A program made the translations under genes and the position numbers. The notes below the pieces were generated by a model. That model was given only the letters and a program-made list of their open reading frames with translations, ran no database searches and had not been told where the DNA came from. From positions 415,122 through 479,121 of the forward strand of contig NZ_CP065592.1 in assembly GCF_016025255.1 (NCBI RefSeq): 64,000 nucleotides of DNA. Reading direction: 5' to 3'. This document shows positions 20,737 to 31,083 of the stretch, piece after piece; positions within the stretch are counted from its first letter, which is position 1, and each line of letters begins with the position of its first letter. This stretch comes from Sphingosinicella flava (GTDB taxonomy: Bacteria; Pseudomonadota; Alphaproteobacteria; Sphingomonadales; Sphingomonadaceae).

Positions 20737-22392
20737 TTACTGGCCTGCCCGCGACTTGTCGCGGGCAGCACGGAATTCGGCGGTCGGGTACCAGTTCGGC
20801 CAATTGTCGCTGTCGGCGAGCTCGCGGCCGATGCGGTAGAAGAGGGCGATATCCTGCAGGCCGCCGGACCAATCCCAGTCGGAACGATATTCGTCTTTCG
20901 GGCCATGATAACGGTTGGCGGTATAATCGTCGGCCGCGGCGCGGCCTGCCGCTACGCCGCCGTTCACCAGATCGTCGCCGCTTTCGAAATAGATCATCGG
21001 GACGCCGAACTTGGCGAAGCTGAAATGATCCGAGCGGTAGAAGAAGCCTTTTTCGGGCGTCGGTTCGGGAACGATGACGCGGCCCTGATCCGCGACCGCG
21101 CGCTGGAGATAGGGTTCAAGCTCGGATTTGCCCGGCCCGATCACCACCACGTCCCGGGTTCGGCCGATGATGTTGACGCCGTCCATGTTGACGCCGCCTA
21201 CCGTCTGAGAAAGCGGAAAGATCGGGTTCTCGGCATAATATTTGGATCCGAGCAGCCCCGATTCTTCGGCGGTGACGGCGAGGAAGATGATCGAGCGGTC
21301 CGGCTGGCCCGCTTTCTTGTGCGCTTCTGCCAGAGCGATCAGTGCCGCAGTTCCCGTCGCATTGTCGAGCGCCCCGTTGCAGATGTCGTCCCCATCCGGC
21401 GCCGCATCGCAGCGGCCGAGATGGTCCCAATGTGCAGAGTAGAGAACATATTCTCCAGGGCGCTTCTTTCCTGGAAGGACGCCGATCACGTTGCGCGATT
21501 TCTGCCGCTTGATCTGGTTTTCAAGCGAAATGTTCGCTTTGAGGCCCAATGGCACGGCCTTGAAACCCTTTTGCTTCGCGGCGGCGGTGAGCGCGGCCAG
21601 ATCCTGACCTGCCGATGCCATCAGCCGTCGCGCGGCATCGTTGGTGAGCCAGCCGATCACCTTCGACTGATCCATATGGTTGTTCGCGGCGTCCATATTA
21701 TATTGCGCGCCGGTCCAAGAGGATTGGACGACGTTCCAGCCATAAGCGGCAGGTTCGGTATCGTGAACGATGATGGCGGCTGCCGCGCCCTGGCGGGCCG
21801 CTTCCTCATATTTGTAGGTCCAACGGCCGTAATAGGTCATCGCCCGGCCTTCGAACGGACCTTCCAGCCCCTTCGTCTCATAATCGGGATCGTTGATCAG
21901 GATGACGACCGTCTTCCCCTTCACATCGACGCCCGCATAATCGTTCCAGCCGCGTTCGGGCGCATTGATGCCATAGCCGACGAAGACGACATCGCTGTCC
22001 TTCAAATCGATCTTCGGCTGCACCTGGTAGCTGTTGGCAACCATGTCGGTGCGATAGTTGAAGGTCAGCGGCTGAGCACCGCCGGTAATGGTGAGCGACG
22101 TCGGCGTGGCGAGCGTTTCCACCAGCGGCACGTCCTGGAACCAGCTGCCATCATTGCCCGGCTGAAGCCCCGCCGCGCGAAACCGTTCGGCGATGAGGTT
22201 GACCGTCTTGTCCTCGCCCGGGGTCGTCGGCGCGCGGCCTTCGAATGCATCGGAAGACAATTGCTGGGTCACGGTTTTCAAAGTGTCGAGCGAAATTTGC
22301 GGCGCAACGGCGCTGGCGGACGGAGTGTCTGTGGTCGCGCAGGCGGTCAGCGCACAGGCGAGAGAGAGCAGTGAAACGGAGCGCAGGAACAT
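20737..22392 (-). CDS. M28-family zinc peptidase, lipoprotein
   Basis: This 551-residue protein has a lipoprotein signal with lipobox LTAC and Cys18, so it is probably membrane-anchored in the envelope. Residues about 130-260 resemble a PA insert domain. The M28 zinc ligands are seen in YSAHWDHLG, NGALDNATG and TAEESGLLGS, with a late YRSDHFSF histidine. Such enzymes are broad aminopeptidases that recycle peptides. It is transcribed alone between the rpsD terminator and the converging terminator of the prolyl oligopeptidase gene. The two neighbouring peptidases may cooperate in peptide use, but that is inference. Confidence 0.92.
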   Translation of the reverse strand: MFLRSVSLLSLACALTACATTDTPSASAVAPQISLDTLKTVTQQLSSDAFEGRAPTTPGEDKTVNLIAERFRAAGLQPGNDGSWFQDVPLVETLATPTSLTITGGAQPLTFNYRTDMVANSYQVQPKIDLKDSDVVFVGYGINAPERGWNDYAGVDVKGKTVVILINDPDYETKGLEGPFEGRAMTYYGRWTYKYEEAARQGAAAAIIVHDTEPAAYGWNVVQSSWTGAQYNMDAANNHMDQSKVIGWLTNDAARRLMASAGQDLAALTAAAKQKGFKAVPLGLKANISLENQIKRQKSRNVIGVLPGKKRPGEYVLYSAHWDHLGRCDAAPDGDDICNGALDNATGTAALIALAEAHKKAGQPDRSIIFLAVTAEESGLLGSKYYAENPIFPLSQTVGGVNMDGVNIIGRTRDVVVIGPGKSELEPYLQRAVADQGRVIVPEPTPEKGFFYRSDHFSFAKFGVPMIYFESGDDLVNGGVAAGRAAADDYTANRYHGPKDEYRSDWDWSGGLQDIALFYRIGRELADSDNWPNWYPTAEFRAARDKSRAGQ

Positions 22393-22465
22393 GGTTTCTC
22401 CCTTAAGATGCGGACGTCAGGTTTGGCATCTCTGTCTCAAGCGGACAAGGGAAGAGACTCGATAA

Positions 22466-22498
22466 GAAAAGGCGGCCCGGAAGGGCCGCCTCATTTTT
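22466..22498 (-). terminator. Intrinsic terminator after rpsD
   Basis: GGCGGCCC and GGGCCGCC form an eight-base stem with loop TTCC on the minus strand, followed by TTTTC, 20 bases past the rpsD stop. A weaker T-run on the other side makes it potentially bidirectional. Confidence 0.85.
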
Positions 22499-22518
22499 AA
22501 CGGAAAAGATTTTAAACC

Positions 22519-23133
22519 TTAGCGCGAATAGAATTCGACGACGAGGTTCGGTTCCATCTTCACCGGATAGGGCACTTCGTCGAGCGTCGGAACGCGGACG
22601 AAAGTGGCCTTCGCCGTGCCGTCCGGAGCGACATAGTCGGGGATGTCGCGCTCGGCGAGGGCCTGCGCTTCCATGACCAGCGCCATTTCCTGCGCTTTCG
22701 GGCCCAGTTCGATCACGTCGCCGACGTTCACGCGGCGGGACGCGATGTTGCACTTCACGCCGTTGACGCGGATGTGACCGTGGCTGACGATCTGACGCGC
22801 AGCCCAGATGGTCGGCGCGAACTTGGCGCGATAGACGATCATGTCGAGGCGGCGCTCGAGCAGGCCAATCAGGTTCTGCGACGCGTCGCCTTTCATCTTG
22901 CTGGCTTCGGTGAAGGTCCGCTTGAACTGCTTTTCGGTGACGTCGCCGTAATAGCCCTTCAGCTTCTGCTTGGCGCGGAGCTGGATGCCGAAGTCGGACA
23001 TCTTGCCCTTGCGGCGCTGGCCGTGCTGGCCGGGGCCATATTCGCGCTTGTTGACCGGGCTCTTGGGGCGTCCGAAGACGTTTTCGCCCATGCGGCGGTC
23101 GAGCTTATACTTGGCGCTGGTGCGCTTCGACAT
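22519..23133 (-). CDS. rpsD: 30S ribosomal protein S4
   Basis: This 204-residue ribosomal protein S4 is a primary 16S rRNA-binding protein of the small subunit body. It begins [21 protein letters not shown] and contains the S4 RNA-binding domain around [32 protein letters not shown]. It is monocistronic, with a likely promoter about 170 bp upstream and a terminator after it, rather than in the rpsM-rpoA cluster. The leader is long enough for autoregulation, which is known for S4 in enterics, but I see no direct evidence of it here. Confidence 0.98.
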   Translation of the reverse strand: MSKRTSAKYKLDRRMGENVFGRPKSPVNKREYGPGQHGQRRKGKMSDFGIQLRAKQKLKGYYGDVTEKQFKRTFTEASKMKGDASQNLIGLLERRLDMIVYRAKFAPTIWAARQIVSHGHIRVNGVKCNIASRRVNVGDVIELGPKAQEMALVMEAQALAERDIPDYVAPDGTAKATFVRVPTLDEVPYPVKMEPNLVVEFYSR

Positions 23134-23179
23134 GTGTCATACTCCAATTTGCTAACATTTCTGTTTCAGCCCTCCTGAT

Positions 23180-23204
23180 CCGAAAACCGGTTCCCACTTT
23201 TCGG
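23180..23204. repeat. Short palindrome AAAACCGGTTCCCACTTTT type
   Basis: CGAAAACCGGTTCCCACTTTTCGG lies in the rpsD leader, with CCGAAAA/TTTTCGG arms. Near-identical palindromes recur in many alphaproteobacterial genomes (general knowledge). It would appear as a hairpin in rpsD mRNA. Confidence 0.5.
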
Positions 23205-23297
23205 GGAGAGCTGCTGTCCCTGGAACCGCACCGCCGGACATTGCATCCGACGCGGCCGCCGCTTCACCAGGGGTGCGGAGCCAATTGCGAAGGCGCG

Positions 23298-23326
23298 CCT
23301 ATGACGGGAGAGGCCAGCAAAGTCAA
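23298..23326 (-). promoter_or_regulatory. Probable rpsD promoter
   Basis: TTGACT and CATAGG are spaced by 17 bases on the minus strand. The -35 is near perfect and the -10 is loose. It predicts a 5' leader of about 160 bases that includes the palindrome at 23180-23204. Confidence 0.5.
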
Positions 23327-23362
23327 CCTCGACAGGAAGGGCCAAGGCGCTAAAGAGCGACC

Positions 23363-23674
23363 ATGATCAGGAACCGAGTGAAGCCAGACGATTGTCAGAC
23401 CATGACGGAAGTCCGTTATGGTGTCGATCGGCTGGACGAGCAGATTGTCGCCTTGCTGGGGGAGCGGTTCGGCTATATGCGCGCTGCTGCGCGGATCAAA
23501 TCCGATCGCGGCGCAGTGCGCGATGAGAAGCGCAAGGCCGAGGTCATTGCCAATGTAAGGCGCCATGCGAAGGATGAAGGCGTACCGGATAAAGTAATCG
23601 CCGATCTTTATGAGCGGCTGGTGGAAGCCTCGATCGCATACGAATTCGACCGCTATGATGCCATGCGCGGCTAA
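23363..23674 (+). CDS. AroQ-class chorismate mutase (PchB-like)
   Basis: This 103-residue all-helical protein of the AroQ fold has the pattern R-x-x-I/V-D-x-L-D-x-x-I-V-x-L-L-x-x-R and a basic K-x-x-x-E-V near residue 65-70. The N-terminal PDDC and YMRAAARIK resemble isochorismate pyruvate lyase (PchB). The general reaction would be chorismate to prephenate for Phe/Tyr synthesis; a lyase activity cannot be excluded. No siderophore genes are nearby, so mutase is the safer call. An alternative ATG lies at 23402. The last 4 bases overlap the convergent trmJ gene. Confidence 0.88.
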   Translation: MIRNRVKPDDCQTMTEVRYGVDRLDEQIVALLGERFGYMRAAARIKSDRGAVRDEKRKAEVIANVRRHAKDEGVPDKVIADLYERLVEASIAYEFDRYDAMRG

Positions 23675-24387
23675 CGCTTGCGCGGATTGACGAGCGTGCG
23701 GAGCATACCGCGGAGCGCCTGAATTTCGCGATTTGACCAGCCAGCCTTCGAGAGGATCGTGCGCATCGTCTTGCGCGTGGCAGGGACGCGGTCGGGCGGG
23801 AAATAATAGCCTGCTTGGTCGAGCGCCTCGTCCATCTGCACAATTAGGCCTTCGAGTTGCGCTTGAGTGGCGCGAGGTTCTGCCGGTTCGCCTTCAGTGG
23901 GAACCGCCAGATCCTGGTGCTTGGACCATTCGTAAGCGACGAGAATCACGGCCTGCGCCAAATTCAAAGAGCGAAAATCCGGATTGATGGGAACAGTGAG
24001 GATTTTCTGTGCGATAGCGACCTCTTCGGTTTCAAGTCCTGAGCGTTCCGCACCGAAGAGGATGGCGCTCCCTTCGGCGTGACCACAAATCTCCTGCGCG
24101 GCAACTTCAGGCGTCACAACAGGAATGACGAGGCCGCGCTTGCGAACCGTGGTAGCATAAACATGCGGACAATCGGCCACCGCTTCGGGGACGCTGTCGA
24201 AAACCTTTGCCTTTTCAAGGACGATATCCGCACCCGAGGCTGCGGGCCCCGCTGCTGGGTTGGGCCAGCCGTCCCTCGGACGGACAAGGCGCATGTCGGT
24301 GAGACCGAAATTCAGCATGGCGCGCGCGGCCTTGCCGATATTTTCGCCGAGCTGCGGCCTGACCAGGACGATGGCGGGCGCGGTCAT
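23671..24387 (-). CDS. TrmJ-like SPOUT RNA 2'-O-methyltransferase
   Basis: This 238-residue SpoU/TrmJ-family protein would methylate a ribose 2'-OH, probably position 32 of tRNAs. It starts with the N-terminal motif [19 protein letters not shown] and has motif 2 [15 protein letters not shown] and motif 3 [16 protein letters not shown], which together form the AdoMet-binding knot. The C-terminal helices (about 180-238) match the TrmJ extension. The ATG overlaps the nrdR stop by 4 bp, so it is the last gene of the rpiB-glyA-nrdR operon. Confidence 0.92.
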   Translation of the reverse strand: MTAPAIVLVRPQLGENIGKAARAMLNFGLTDMRLVRPRDGWPNPAAGPAASGADIVLEKAKVFDSVPEAVADCPHVYATTVRKRGLVIPVVTPEVAAQEICGHAEGSAILFGAERSGLETEEVAIAQKILTVPINPDFRSLNLAQAVILVAYEWSKHQDLAVPTEGEPAEPRATQAQLEGLIVQMDEALDQAGYYFPPDRVPATRKTMRTILSKAGWSNREIQALRGMLRTLVNPRKR

Positions 24388-24845
24388 TCGCGGACCGCCT
24401 CCGCGACGGTGACGGCGAAATCCTCGAAATCCTTGGCTTCGCGGAAATCCTTATAGACGCTGGCGAAGCGGATATAGGCGACGGTGTCGAGCGCCTGGAG
24501 GCCGTTCATCACCATCTCGCCGATCGCGCTGGACCCGATCTCGCTTTCGCCATTCGTCTCGACCTGGCGCTGGATCGAGGAGACGAGCTTATCGATCCGC
24601 TCTTGGCTCACCGGGCGCTTTCGGCAGGCGATGGCGACGGAGCGCTCCAGCTTCGTGCGATCGAATATTTCCCGCCGGTCTTCCGATTTTACGACGATGA
24701 TGTCGCGAAGCTGGATGCGTTCGAATGTGGTGAAGCGGGCGCCGCAGTCCTCGCATTGACGGCGGCGGCGGATGGACGAGCCGTCCTCGCTCGGACGGCT
24801 GTCCTTCACCTGGCTGTTGTCATGGGCGCAGAAGGGACAGCGCAA
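24384..24845 (-). CDS. nrdR: Transcriptional repressor NrdR
   Basis: This is a 153-residue NrdR. The N-terminal zinc ribbon has MRCPFC and CEDCGARF, followed by an ATP-cone domain (about 47-140). NrdR senses ATP/dATP and represses ribonucleotide reductase genes. Its start abuts the glyA stop (0 bp) and its stop overlaps trmJ by 4 bp. Length and both domains are complete. The glyA-nrdR pairing fits nucleotide and one-carbon supply. Confidence 0.97.
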   Translation of the reverse strand: MRCPFCAHDNSQVKDSRPSEDGSSIRRRRQCEDCGARFTTFERIQLRDIIVVKSEDRREIFDRTKLERSVAIACRKRPVSQERIDKLVSSIQRQVETNGESEIGSSAIGEMVMNGLQALDTVAYIRFASVYKDFREAKDFEDFAVTVAEAVRE

Positions 24846-26138
24846 TTACAGCCCCTGATAGATGGGGAAACGAGAGCACAGCGCGCGGACGCGGGCTTTG
24901 ACGTCGGCTTCGACGGCGGGATCGCCATCCTCGCCCTTGGCGGCGAGGCCGTCGAGCACGTCGGCGATCATGTCTCCGATGTCCTCGAACTCCGCGACCC
25001 CGAAGCCGCGCGTGGTCCCTGCGGGCGAGCCGACGCGGATGCCGCTGGTCTTCAAGGGGGGCAGCGGATCGAAGGGCACGCCGTTCTTGTTGCAGGTGAT
25101 GGCCGAGCGTTCGAGCGCCTCGTCCGCATCCTTGCCGGTGATGCCAAGCGGACGAAGATCGACGAGGGCGAGGTGGGTGTCGGTGCCGCCTGCGACGAGG
25201 TCGGCGCCGCGCGCCTTGAGACGGCCAGCGAGGGCCTGGGCGTTGGCGATCACCGCCTTCGCATAGGCCTTGAACTCCGGTTGCAGCGCTTCGCCGAACG
25301 CTACTGCTTTGGCCGCTATGACGTGGACGAGCGGACCGCCTTGAAGGCCAGGGAAAACGGCCGAATTGATCTTCTTGGCGATGTCCTCATTGTCGGTGAG
25401 GACCATGCCGCCGCGCGGGCCGCGCAATGTCTTGTGCGTGGTGGTGGTGACGACGTCGGCATGGCCGAACGGGGTCGGATGTTCCCCGGCCGCGACAAGG
25501 CCTGCGAAATGCGCCATGTCGACCATGAGCAGCGCGCCCACTTCATCGGCGATGGCGCGGAAGCGGGCGAAATCGATGTGGCGCGGATAGGCCGACCCCC
25601 CCGCGATGATCAGGGTGGGCTTATGCTCCTTGGCGAGGCGCTCGACCTGATCGTAATCAATCAGATGGTCGTCAGGGCGGACGCCATATTGGACGGCATT
25701 GTACCATTTGCCGGAAAGCGCGGGCTTCGCGCCATGCGTGAGGTGGCCGCCGGCATCGAGGCTCAGGCCCATGATCGTATCGCCGGGCTTGGTCAGGGCC
25801 AGCATCACCGCGCCGTTCGCCTGAGCCCCCGAATGCGGCTGGACGTTGGCGAAGCCGCAGTTGAAGAGTTTCTTCGCGCGTTCGATGGCGAGGCTTTCCA
25901 CCGCGTCCGAGGGTGCGCAGCCCTGATAATAGCGGCGGCCCGGATAACCTTCCGCATATTTGTTGGTGAAGACCGAGCCCTGCGCCTCCAGCACCGCCTT
26001 CGACACGATATTTTCGGATGCGATCAGTTCGATCTGGTTCTGCTGGCGGTCGAGTTCCGCCGCGATCGCATCGGCGACGGCGCTGTCGGCATTCGCCAGA
26101 GTGTCCGTGAAGAAACCGGCGTCGCGGATATCGGTCAT
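24846..26138 (-). CDS. glyA: Serine hydroxymethyltransferase
   Basis: This 430-residue PLP enzyme interconverts serine and glycine and feeds one-carbon units to folate. The PLP lysine is in [13 protein letters not shown], and [14 protein letters not shown] and the [18 protein letters not shown] block are typical. The start overlaps the rpiB stop by 4 bp. It is full length and the second gene of the rpiB-glyA-nrdR-trmJ operon. It supplies methylene-tetrahydrofolate in the same pathway as FolC encoded at 49.4-50.7 kb. Confidence 0.98.
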   Translation of the reverse strand: MTDIRDAGFFTDTLANADSAVADAIAAELDRQQNQIELIASENIVSKAVLEAQGSVFTNKYAEGYPGRRYYQGCAPSDAVESLAIERAKKLFNCGFANVQPHSGAQANGAVMLALTKPGDTIMGLSLDAGGHLTHGAKPALSGKWYNAVQYGVRPDDHLIDYDQVERLAKEHKPTLIIAGGSAYPRHIDFARFRAIADEVGALLMVDMAHFAGLVAAGEHPTPFGHADVVTTTTHKTLRGPRGGMVLTDNEDIAKKINSAVFPGLQGGPLVHVIAAKAVAFGEALQPEFKAYAKAVIANAQALAGRLKARGADLVAGGTDTHLALVDLRPLGITGKDADEALERSAITCNKNGVPFDPLPPLKTSGIRVGSPAGTTRGFGVAEFEDIGDMIADVLDGLAAKGEDGDPAVEADVKARVRALCSRFPIYQGL

Positions 26139-26593
26139 GCTTGGTCCTTGGTGAGGATGGGGTTGGAAAGCTGGTCGACGCGGCGCTGATGCCGGTCGCC
26201 CGCGAAATCGGTGGAGAAAAAGGCGTCGAGGCAGGCCTTCGCCATTTCCGGCCCGATCAGGCGCGCGCCCATGGCGATGACGTTGGCATCGTTATGGGAG
26301 CGCGCGAAGGTGGCGGAGAGGGGCTCCGAAACGAGCGCGCAGCGGCAGGCCGGGTTGCGGTTGATCGCAATGGAAATGCCGATGCCGGAGCCACAGAGGG
26401 CGACGCCATAATCGGCCTGCCCAGAAGCGATCACGTCCGCGAGCTTATAGCCGTAAAGCGGATAGTCGACGCTGTCCGTGGACGGCGGGCCGAGGTCGGA
26501 GACATCATAACCGTTTTGACGCAAATAGTCCGTCAGCACGGCCTTCAGATCCACGGCGGCGTGATCGGAAGCAATGGCGATGCGAAGGGCCAT
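26135..26593 (-). CDS. rpiB: Ribose-5-phosphate isomerase B
   Basis: This 152-residue RpiB/LacAB-family enzyme interconverts ribose-5-phosphate and ribulose-5-phosphate. It begins with [13 protein letters not shown] and contains the active-site [16 protein letters not shown] with the conserved cysteine and the [17 protein letters not shown] block. Length is usual. It is first in the operon, about 105 bp from the divergent lipoprotein gene, a gap that probably contains its promoter. Confidence 0.96.
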   Translation of the reverse strand: MALRIAIASDHAAVDLKAVLTDYLRQNGYDVSDLGPPSTDSVDYPLYGYKLADVIASGQADYGVALCGSGIGISIAINRNPACRCALVSEPLSATFARSHNDANVIAMGARLIGPEMAKACLDAFFSTDFAGDRHQRRVDQLSNPILTKDQA

Positions 26594-26698
26594 GGCATGC
26601 GTCTCCGGTAAGGTGAGCCACAGCCTCTAGTGGAGAGAAGCAGGATTCGCTACTGGATATATAGGCTCCGTGCGATCAATGGGGCATGGGGAGAGGGC

Positions 26699-27022
26699 AT
26701 GAGAGCTATATCCGGCATTTTCTACGTTTTCGTCCTAACCGCATGCGCGCATGTCGTGAGCGACAGCCCCACGGCAGACGACCTCCACTCCGCCATGATA
26801 AACCGCGTCCATACCGACATTGGAACCGAACAATCCGCTTATCTAGTCTGTGCCAAGCCGGTCGAGGTGAAATGCCGCGAGGTGGAAGAGGAACCTGGCG
26901 AGTTCGTCTGCAAATATCGTGACGCTGCGAATAGGCGGGAGGAGCGGACCGCCGTGGTGGCACAAGACGCCGGGAAATGGGTATGGCTTGATGGCGCCCC
27001 TTATTGTTCCATGCCGGACTAA
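26699..27022 (+). CDS. Small putative lipoprotein
   Basis: This 107-residue protein begins MRAISGIFYVFVLTACAHV, with lipobox LTAC and Cys16. A GGGGAGAGGG ribosome binding site supports the start at 26699 over the longer frame. The mature part is hydrophilic with four further cysteines (LVCAKP, VKCREV, FVCKYR, PYCSMP) that could pair as disulfides in the periplasm. I do not recognise the family. It stands alone between divergent rpiB and convergent hemA. Confidence 0.75.
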   Translation: MRAISGIFYVFVLTACAHVVSDSPTADDLHSAMINRVHTDIGTEQSAYLVCAKPVEVKCREVEEEPGEFVCKYRDAANRREERTAVVAQDAGKWVWLDGAPYCSMPD

Positions 27023-27063
27023 GTTTGGGGCCGGATCAATCCGGAGCGACCATTCATGGCGGG

Positions 27064-28278
27064 TTAGGCGGCCAGCCGCATCTCCAGCCGATCCCAGATT
27101 TCGACCAGCGCGTCCGCCAGTTCCCGCATCATCTCTTCGGTATGGGCGGGACCGGGCGTGAAACGCAGGCGCTCGGTGCCGCGGGGGACGGTCGGGAAAT
27201 TGATGGGTTGAACATAGGCGCCATATTCGGCGAGCAGAATGTCGCTAATCCGCTTCGCCTTGACCGGATCGCCGATCATCAAGGGCACGATGTGCGTCGT
27301 CGAAGGGAGGGTCGGGAGATTGGCTTCGGCGAAGATGCCCTTCAGCTTCGCGGCGGCGGCCTGCTGGGCTTCCCGTTCCTCGCTCGACGCCTTCAGGTGC
27401 TTCACGCTGGCGAGTGCCCCGGCGACGAGGACCGGCGACAATGAGGTCGTGAAGATGAAGCCGGGCGCATAGCTGCGGATCACGTCGACGATGTTGCGGT
27501 CCGCCGCGATATAGCCGCCCATCACGCCGACCGCCTTGCCGAGCGTACCTTCGATGATGGTGAGGCGATGCGCGACAGCGTCCCGCTCCGAAATGCCGCC
27601 GCCGCGCGCACCGTACATGCCGACCGCGTGCACCTCGTCGAGATAGGTGAGGGCATTGTAGCGATCTGCGAGATCGCAGATTTCCGCGATGGGGGCGACG
27701 TCCCCGTCCATCGAATAGACGCTTTCAAAGGCGATGAGCTTCGGCGCGTCGGCGGGTGCCGCGGCGAGCAACTCCTCCAGATGCGCCACGTCGTTGTGGC
27801 GGAAGACGTGCTTCTCGCAGCCCGAATTGCGGATGCCCGCGATCATCGAAGCGTGATTGAGCGCGTCCGAGAAAATGATGCAGCCGGGCAGGATCTTGGC
27901 GATTGTGGATAGCGTGGCTTCGTTCGACACATAGCCGGAGGTGAAGAGCAGGGCCGCCTCCTTGCCGTGGAGGTCGGCGAGCTCGCCCTCCAGCTCGACG
28001 TGATAATGGGTGTTGCCGCCGATATTGCGCGTGCCGCCGGAGCCTGCGCCGACATCGTGCAGGGCTTCTTCCATCGCCGCGATGACGGCGGGATGCTGGC
28101 CCATCGCGAGATAGTCGTTGGAGCACCAGACGGTGATCGGCTTCGGCCCGTTATGGCCGGCGAAGCAGCGGGCGTTGGGGAAGGCGCCCTTGTTGCGCAG
28201 GATATCGATGAACACGCGGTAGCGCCCCTCGGCATGAAGCCGCTCGATCGCCTGTGCGAAAACCCGCTGATAATCCAA
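27064..28278 (-). CDS. hemA: 5-aminolevulinate synthase
   Basis: This 404-residue PLP-dependent alpha-oxoamine synthase condenses glycine and succinyl-CoA to 5-aminolevulinate, the first step of heme synthesis by the C4 (Shemin) route typical of alphaproteobacteria. Visible motifs are [30 protein letters not shown], the [12 protein letters not shown] aspartate, and the PLP lysine in [15 protein letters not shown]. It is full length and stands alone between the lipoprotein gene and murI. Confidence 0.97.
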   Translation of the reverse strand: MDYQRVFAQAIERLHAEGRYRVFIDILRNKGAFPNARCFAGHNGPKPITVWCSNDYLAMGQHPAVIAAMEEALHDVGAGSGGTRNIGGNTHYHVELEGELADLHGKEAALLFTSGYVSNEATLSTIAKILPGCIIFSDALNHASMIAGIRNSGCEKHVFRHNDVAHLEELLAAAPADAPKLIAFESVYSMDGDVAPIAEICDLADRYNALTYLDEVHAVGMYGARGGGISERDAVAHRLTIIEGTLGKAVGVMGGYIAADRNIVDVIRSYAPGFIFTTSLSPVLVAGALASVKHLKASSEEREAQQAAAAKLKGIFAEANLPTLPSTTHIVPLMIGDPVKAKRISDILLAEYGAYVQPINFPTVPRGTERLRFTPGPAHTEEMMRELADALVEIWDRLEMRLAA

Positions 28279-28357
28279 GATGCTGTCCTCGGGAACTTGC
28301 TTGCGCGCCCCTTACCCTAAAGCGGTTCGAAAAGGCCAGTGCGAATGGATCGCAATT

Positions 28358-29149
28358 CTAAAGCGAAAGGATGCGATCCAGACCGAAGCCTTTCAGCGCC
28401 GGAACATAAGCGTCTATATTGGGTGTGCGACGGGTGAATATGGCGGTGCCTTGGGAGGGTGTCTCTGGCCAGATGTGATTGCGCGTGAGCCAGGCGGTGC
28501 GGCGGGCGATGCCTTCGCTGCCGTCGACGAAACGGACTGGGTGCGGCGCGGCGGTCGCGAGTTCTTCCTCGACCAACGGGAAATGGGTGCAGGAGAGGAC
28601 GATCGTGTCGATGCGTTCGCCGCCGCTTTGGGAGAAGAGGCCCTCTAGGGCGCGCGTGAAGATGGCGGGATCGACCCGCTCGCCCCGCAGCTTGGCTTCG
28701 GCGGCGTCGACGAGTTCGGCGCTGCCGTGGCGGATCACGGTGCAGTCGCTCGCGAATTCGGCGGAGAGGCGGTCGACATAAGGCTGGCGGACGGTCGCTT
28801 CGGTGCCGAGCACGCCGATGACGCGGGTTTGCGACAGCGCGGCGGCGGGCTTGATGGCGGGCACGGTGCCGACGATCGGCAGATCGAGCGCCGCGCGCAC
28901 GGCATCGAGCGCGATCGTTGAGGCGGTGTTGCAGGCGATGACGATCAGCTCGGGATCGAATCGTTCGGCAAGGCGCCCGAGCAAGGCGGGAACGCGCGCG
29001 GCGATCTCCGCCTCCGTCTTCGTCCCGTAGGGATAGCCCGCGCTGTCGGCCGTATAGACGATGGGGGCGGTGGGAAGCAGGGACCGGATCGGCTTCAGCA
29101 CGGACAGGCCGCCGACGCCGGAATCGAAGATGAGAAGCGGTTTCGCCAT
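28358..29149 (-). CDS. murI: Glutamate racemase
   Basis: This 263-residue glutamate racemase makes D-glutamate for peptidoglycan. It begins [19 protein letters not shown]. It has the two catalytic cysteines in VIACNTAST and [14 protein letters not shown] and the [11 protein letters not shown] block. The frame is open further upstream only because it runs through a palindromic repeat; 29149 is the homologous start. It is divergent from plsY. The stop lies inside a small GGATCGCA/TGCGATCC inverted repeat that may serve as a transcript end. Confidence 0.95.
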   Translation of the reverse strand: MAKPLLIFDSGVGGLSVLKPIRSLLPTAPIVYTADSAGYPYGTKTEAEIAARVPALLGRLAERFDPELIVIACNTASTIALDAVRAALDLPIVGTVPAIKPAAALSQTRVIGVLGTEATVRQPYVDRLSAEFASDCTVIRHGSAELVDAAEAKLRGERVDPAIFTRALEGLFSQSGGERIDTIVLSCTHFPLVEEELATAAPHPVRFVDGSEGIARRTAWLTRNHIWPETPSQGTAIFTRRTPNIDAYVPALKGFGLDRILSL

Positions 29150-29162
29150 CGGCGCCCTTGTA

Positions 29163-29228
29163 CCCCGGCGAAGGCCGGGGTCCAGCCCTTCCATCGGCGC
29201 CGCTGGGCTCCGGCCTTCGCCGGAACAC
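29163..29228. repeat. Palindromic intergenic repeat, family A copy 1
   Basis: CCCCGGCGAAGGCCGGGG and CTCCGGCCTTCGCCGGA form two facing palindromes about 26 bases apart, between murI and plsY. Two near-identical copies occur at 45500-45565 and 53465-53530. Confidence 0.85.
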
Positions 29229-29270
29229 TCAGTGGTTGCGTGCCCAAAGCGATGCGCTAAACCGGCGTCC

Positions 29271-29882
29271 ATGCTGACGCCTGATATTGCCGTACTGCCG
29301 ATCCTGTCCTTCCTGATCGGCTATGCATTGGGCTCGATTCCATTCGGGATCATCCTCACCAAGGCGACCGGCGCGGGCGATCTGCGCAGCATCGGCTCCG
29401 GCAATATCGGGGCGACCAACGTGCTGCGGACGGGCCGCAAGGGGCTGGCCGCCGCGACCCTGATCCTCGACATGCTGAAGGCGACGGCGGCGATCCTCAT
29501 CGTGCATTACCTGCTGCCCGGCCACGAAGGGGTCGCGGCGATCGGCGCGCTGATCGGGCATCTCTACCCCGTCTGGCTGAAATTCCGGGGCGGGAAGGGG
29601 GTGGCGACCTTCCTCGGCATCTTGATCGCCATGGCGCCGCTCGCGGCCCTGATCTTCGCTGGCGTTTGGATCGGCGCCCTGCTGCTCACCCGCTATTCGT
29701 CCGTGGGAGGCATGAGCGCATCGCTCTCAGCGCCCATCGCGGTTCTTTTCCTAGACGGGAATGTGCCGCTCGCGATGCTCTTCCTCGGGTTCGCCTTGCT
29801 CGTCGTCTGGAAGCATCGCGACAATATCGTCCGGCTGCTTCAAGGCACGGAGTCCAAGGTGGGCCGAAAAACGAATGGTTGA
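29271..29882 (+). CDS. plsY: Acyl-phosphate glycerol-3-phosphate acyltransferase PlsY
   Basis: This 203-residue inner-membrane acyltransferase makes lysophosphatidate from acyl-phosphate and glycerol-3-phosphate. Its three conserved motifs are [25 protein letters not shown], and the [11 protein letters not shown] loop. Five to seven hydrophobic segments are visible. The start at 29271 gives [12 protein letters not shown]; the upstream frame reads through the palindromic repeat. The stop overlaps dprA by 8 bp, indicating coupling. Confidence 0.95.
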   Translation: MLTPDIAVLPILSFLIGYALGSIPFGIILTKATGAGDLRSIGSGNIGATNVLRTGRKGLAAATLILDMLKATAAILIVHYLLPGHEGVAAIGALIGHLYPVWLKFRGGKGVATFLGILIAMAPLAALIFAGVWIGALLLTRYSSVGGMSASLSAPIAVLFLDGNVPLAMLFLGFALLVVWKHRDNIVRLLQGTESKVGRKTNG

Positions 29883-30969
29883 GACTTTTTCCGAAGACCA
29901 GATCGCGCGATTGCGGCTTATCCGGTCCGACAATATCGGGCCGGTCACCTATTTCCAGTTGCTGGCCCGCTTTGGCAATGCGCAAGCGGCGTTGGCGGCC
30001 ATTCCCGACATGGCTGCCCGTGGCGGAGGCAAGGCGCCGCGCATTGCGCCGCGCGCGCTCGTCGAGCGTGAAATGGCGCGGGTCGCTGAACTTGGCGCAC
30101 GTTATCTGTTCTTGGGACAGGGGCTCTATCCTCCTTTGCTGGCGGAGTTGGATACGGCGCCGCCCGCTCTCATCGCCAAGGGACAATTCTCGCTTCTGGA
30201 CAAGCCCGCTATCGCGATGGTTGGCGCGCGAAACGCATCCGCAGCCGCCTGCCGCTTTGCCCGAAAGCTCGCGCAGGACGTTTCGCAAGGCGGCGCGGCC
30301 GTCGTGTCCGGTCTTGCGCGGGGAATCGATACGGCCGTGCACGACGGCGCGTTGGAAGGCGGCACCATCGCCGTGATCGCGGGCGGCATCGACGTTTTTT
30401 ATCCGCCCGAAAATGAAGAACGGCAAAAGACGATTGCCGAGCGCGGCTTGCTGATCGCCGAACAGCCGCCAGGCGTCGAGCCGCATGCCCGGCACTTCCC
30501 CTATCGCAACCGCATCATCGCCGGCCTTTCCCATGGGACAGTCGTGGTTGAAGCCGCGCCCAAATCCGGTTCTCTCATCACCGCGCGCTATGCGTTGGAA
30601 TTCGGCCGCGACGTCATGGCCGTTCCGGGTTCTCCGCTCGACCCGCGCGCGCAAGGCTGCAACAGCCTGATTCGCGACGGCGCGATCCTGATCCAGAATG
30701 CCGAGGATGTGCTGGAAACCATTCGGCCTTTCCACTTGCGCCCATTCGCCCAAGGGAAACTCGATTACACGCCTCCCACGGCCGCGCCGGACGCGAGCGA
30801 GACGGAACGGCGCACCGTGCTCGACCTGCTCAGCCCCACCGCTGTGCCGGTGGACGAAGTGATCCGGCAGGCCGAATTGGCGCCCGCCATCGTGCAGACG
30901 GTGCTGCTCGAGTTGGAACTCGCCGGGCGGCTGGAGCGGCACGCCGGCGGCAAAGTCAGCCTGGCCTGA
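29875..30969 (+). CDS. dprA: DNA-processing protein DprA
   Basis: This is a 364-residue DprA/Smf protein, which loads RecA on incoming single-stranded DNA during transformation. It has an N-terminal helix-hairpin region, the Rossmann-type core (from [20 protein letters not shown] to [30 protein letters not shown]) and a C-terminal winged helix (about 300-362). It overlaps plsY by 8 bp and precedes topA by 114 bp. ComM, encoded at 57.9 kb, is another protein linked to natural transformation. Confidence 0.95.
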   Translation: MVETFSEDQIARLRLIRSDNIGPVTYFQLLARFGNAQAALAAIPDMAARGGGKAPRIAPRALVEREMARVAELGARYLFLGQGLYPPLLAELDTAPPALIAKGQFSLLDKPAIAMVGARNASAAACRFARKLAQDVSQGGAAVVSGLARGIDTAVHDGALEGGTIAVIAGGIDVFYPPENEERQKTIAERGLLIAEQPPGVEPHARHFPYRNRIIAGLSHGTVVVEAAPKSGSLITARYALEFGRDVMAVPGSPLDPRAQGCNSLIRDGAILIQNAEDVLETIRPFHLRPFAQGKLDYTPPTAAPDASETERRTVLDLLSPTAVPVDEVIRQAELAPAIVQTVLLELELAGRLERHAGGKVSLA

Positions 30970-31083
30970 GTCTTTTCGGAAACAGGCGCCGCCGCCCGAT
31001 CGGGATGATGGGCCAGCCGAGGCCCTTGACGAACCGCATGGCCGATCACCACCCTCGCGCGTACGTGTGAGAAGAAAGCGATC

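Noticed and set aside
24603-26189. A 528-codon plus-strand frame
   Set aside because: It is antisense to nrdR and glyA and has no recognisable domain.
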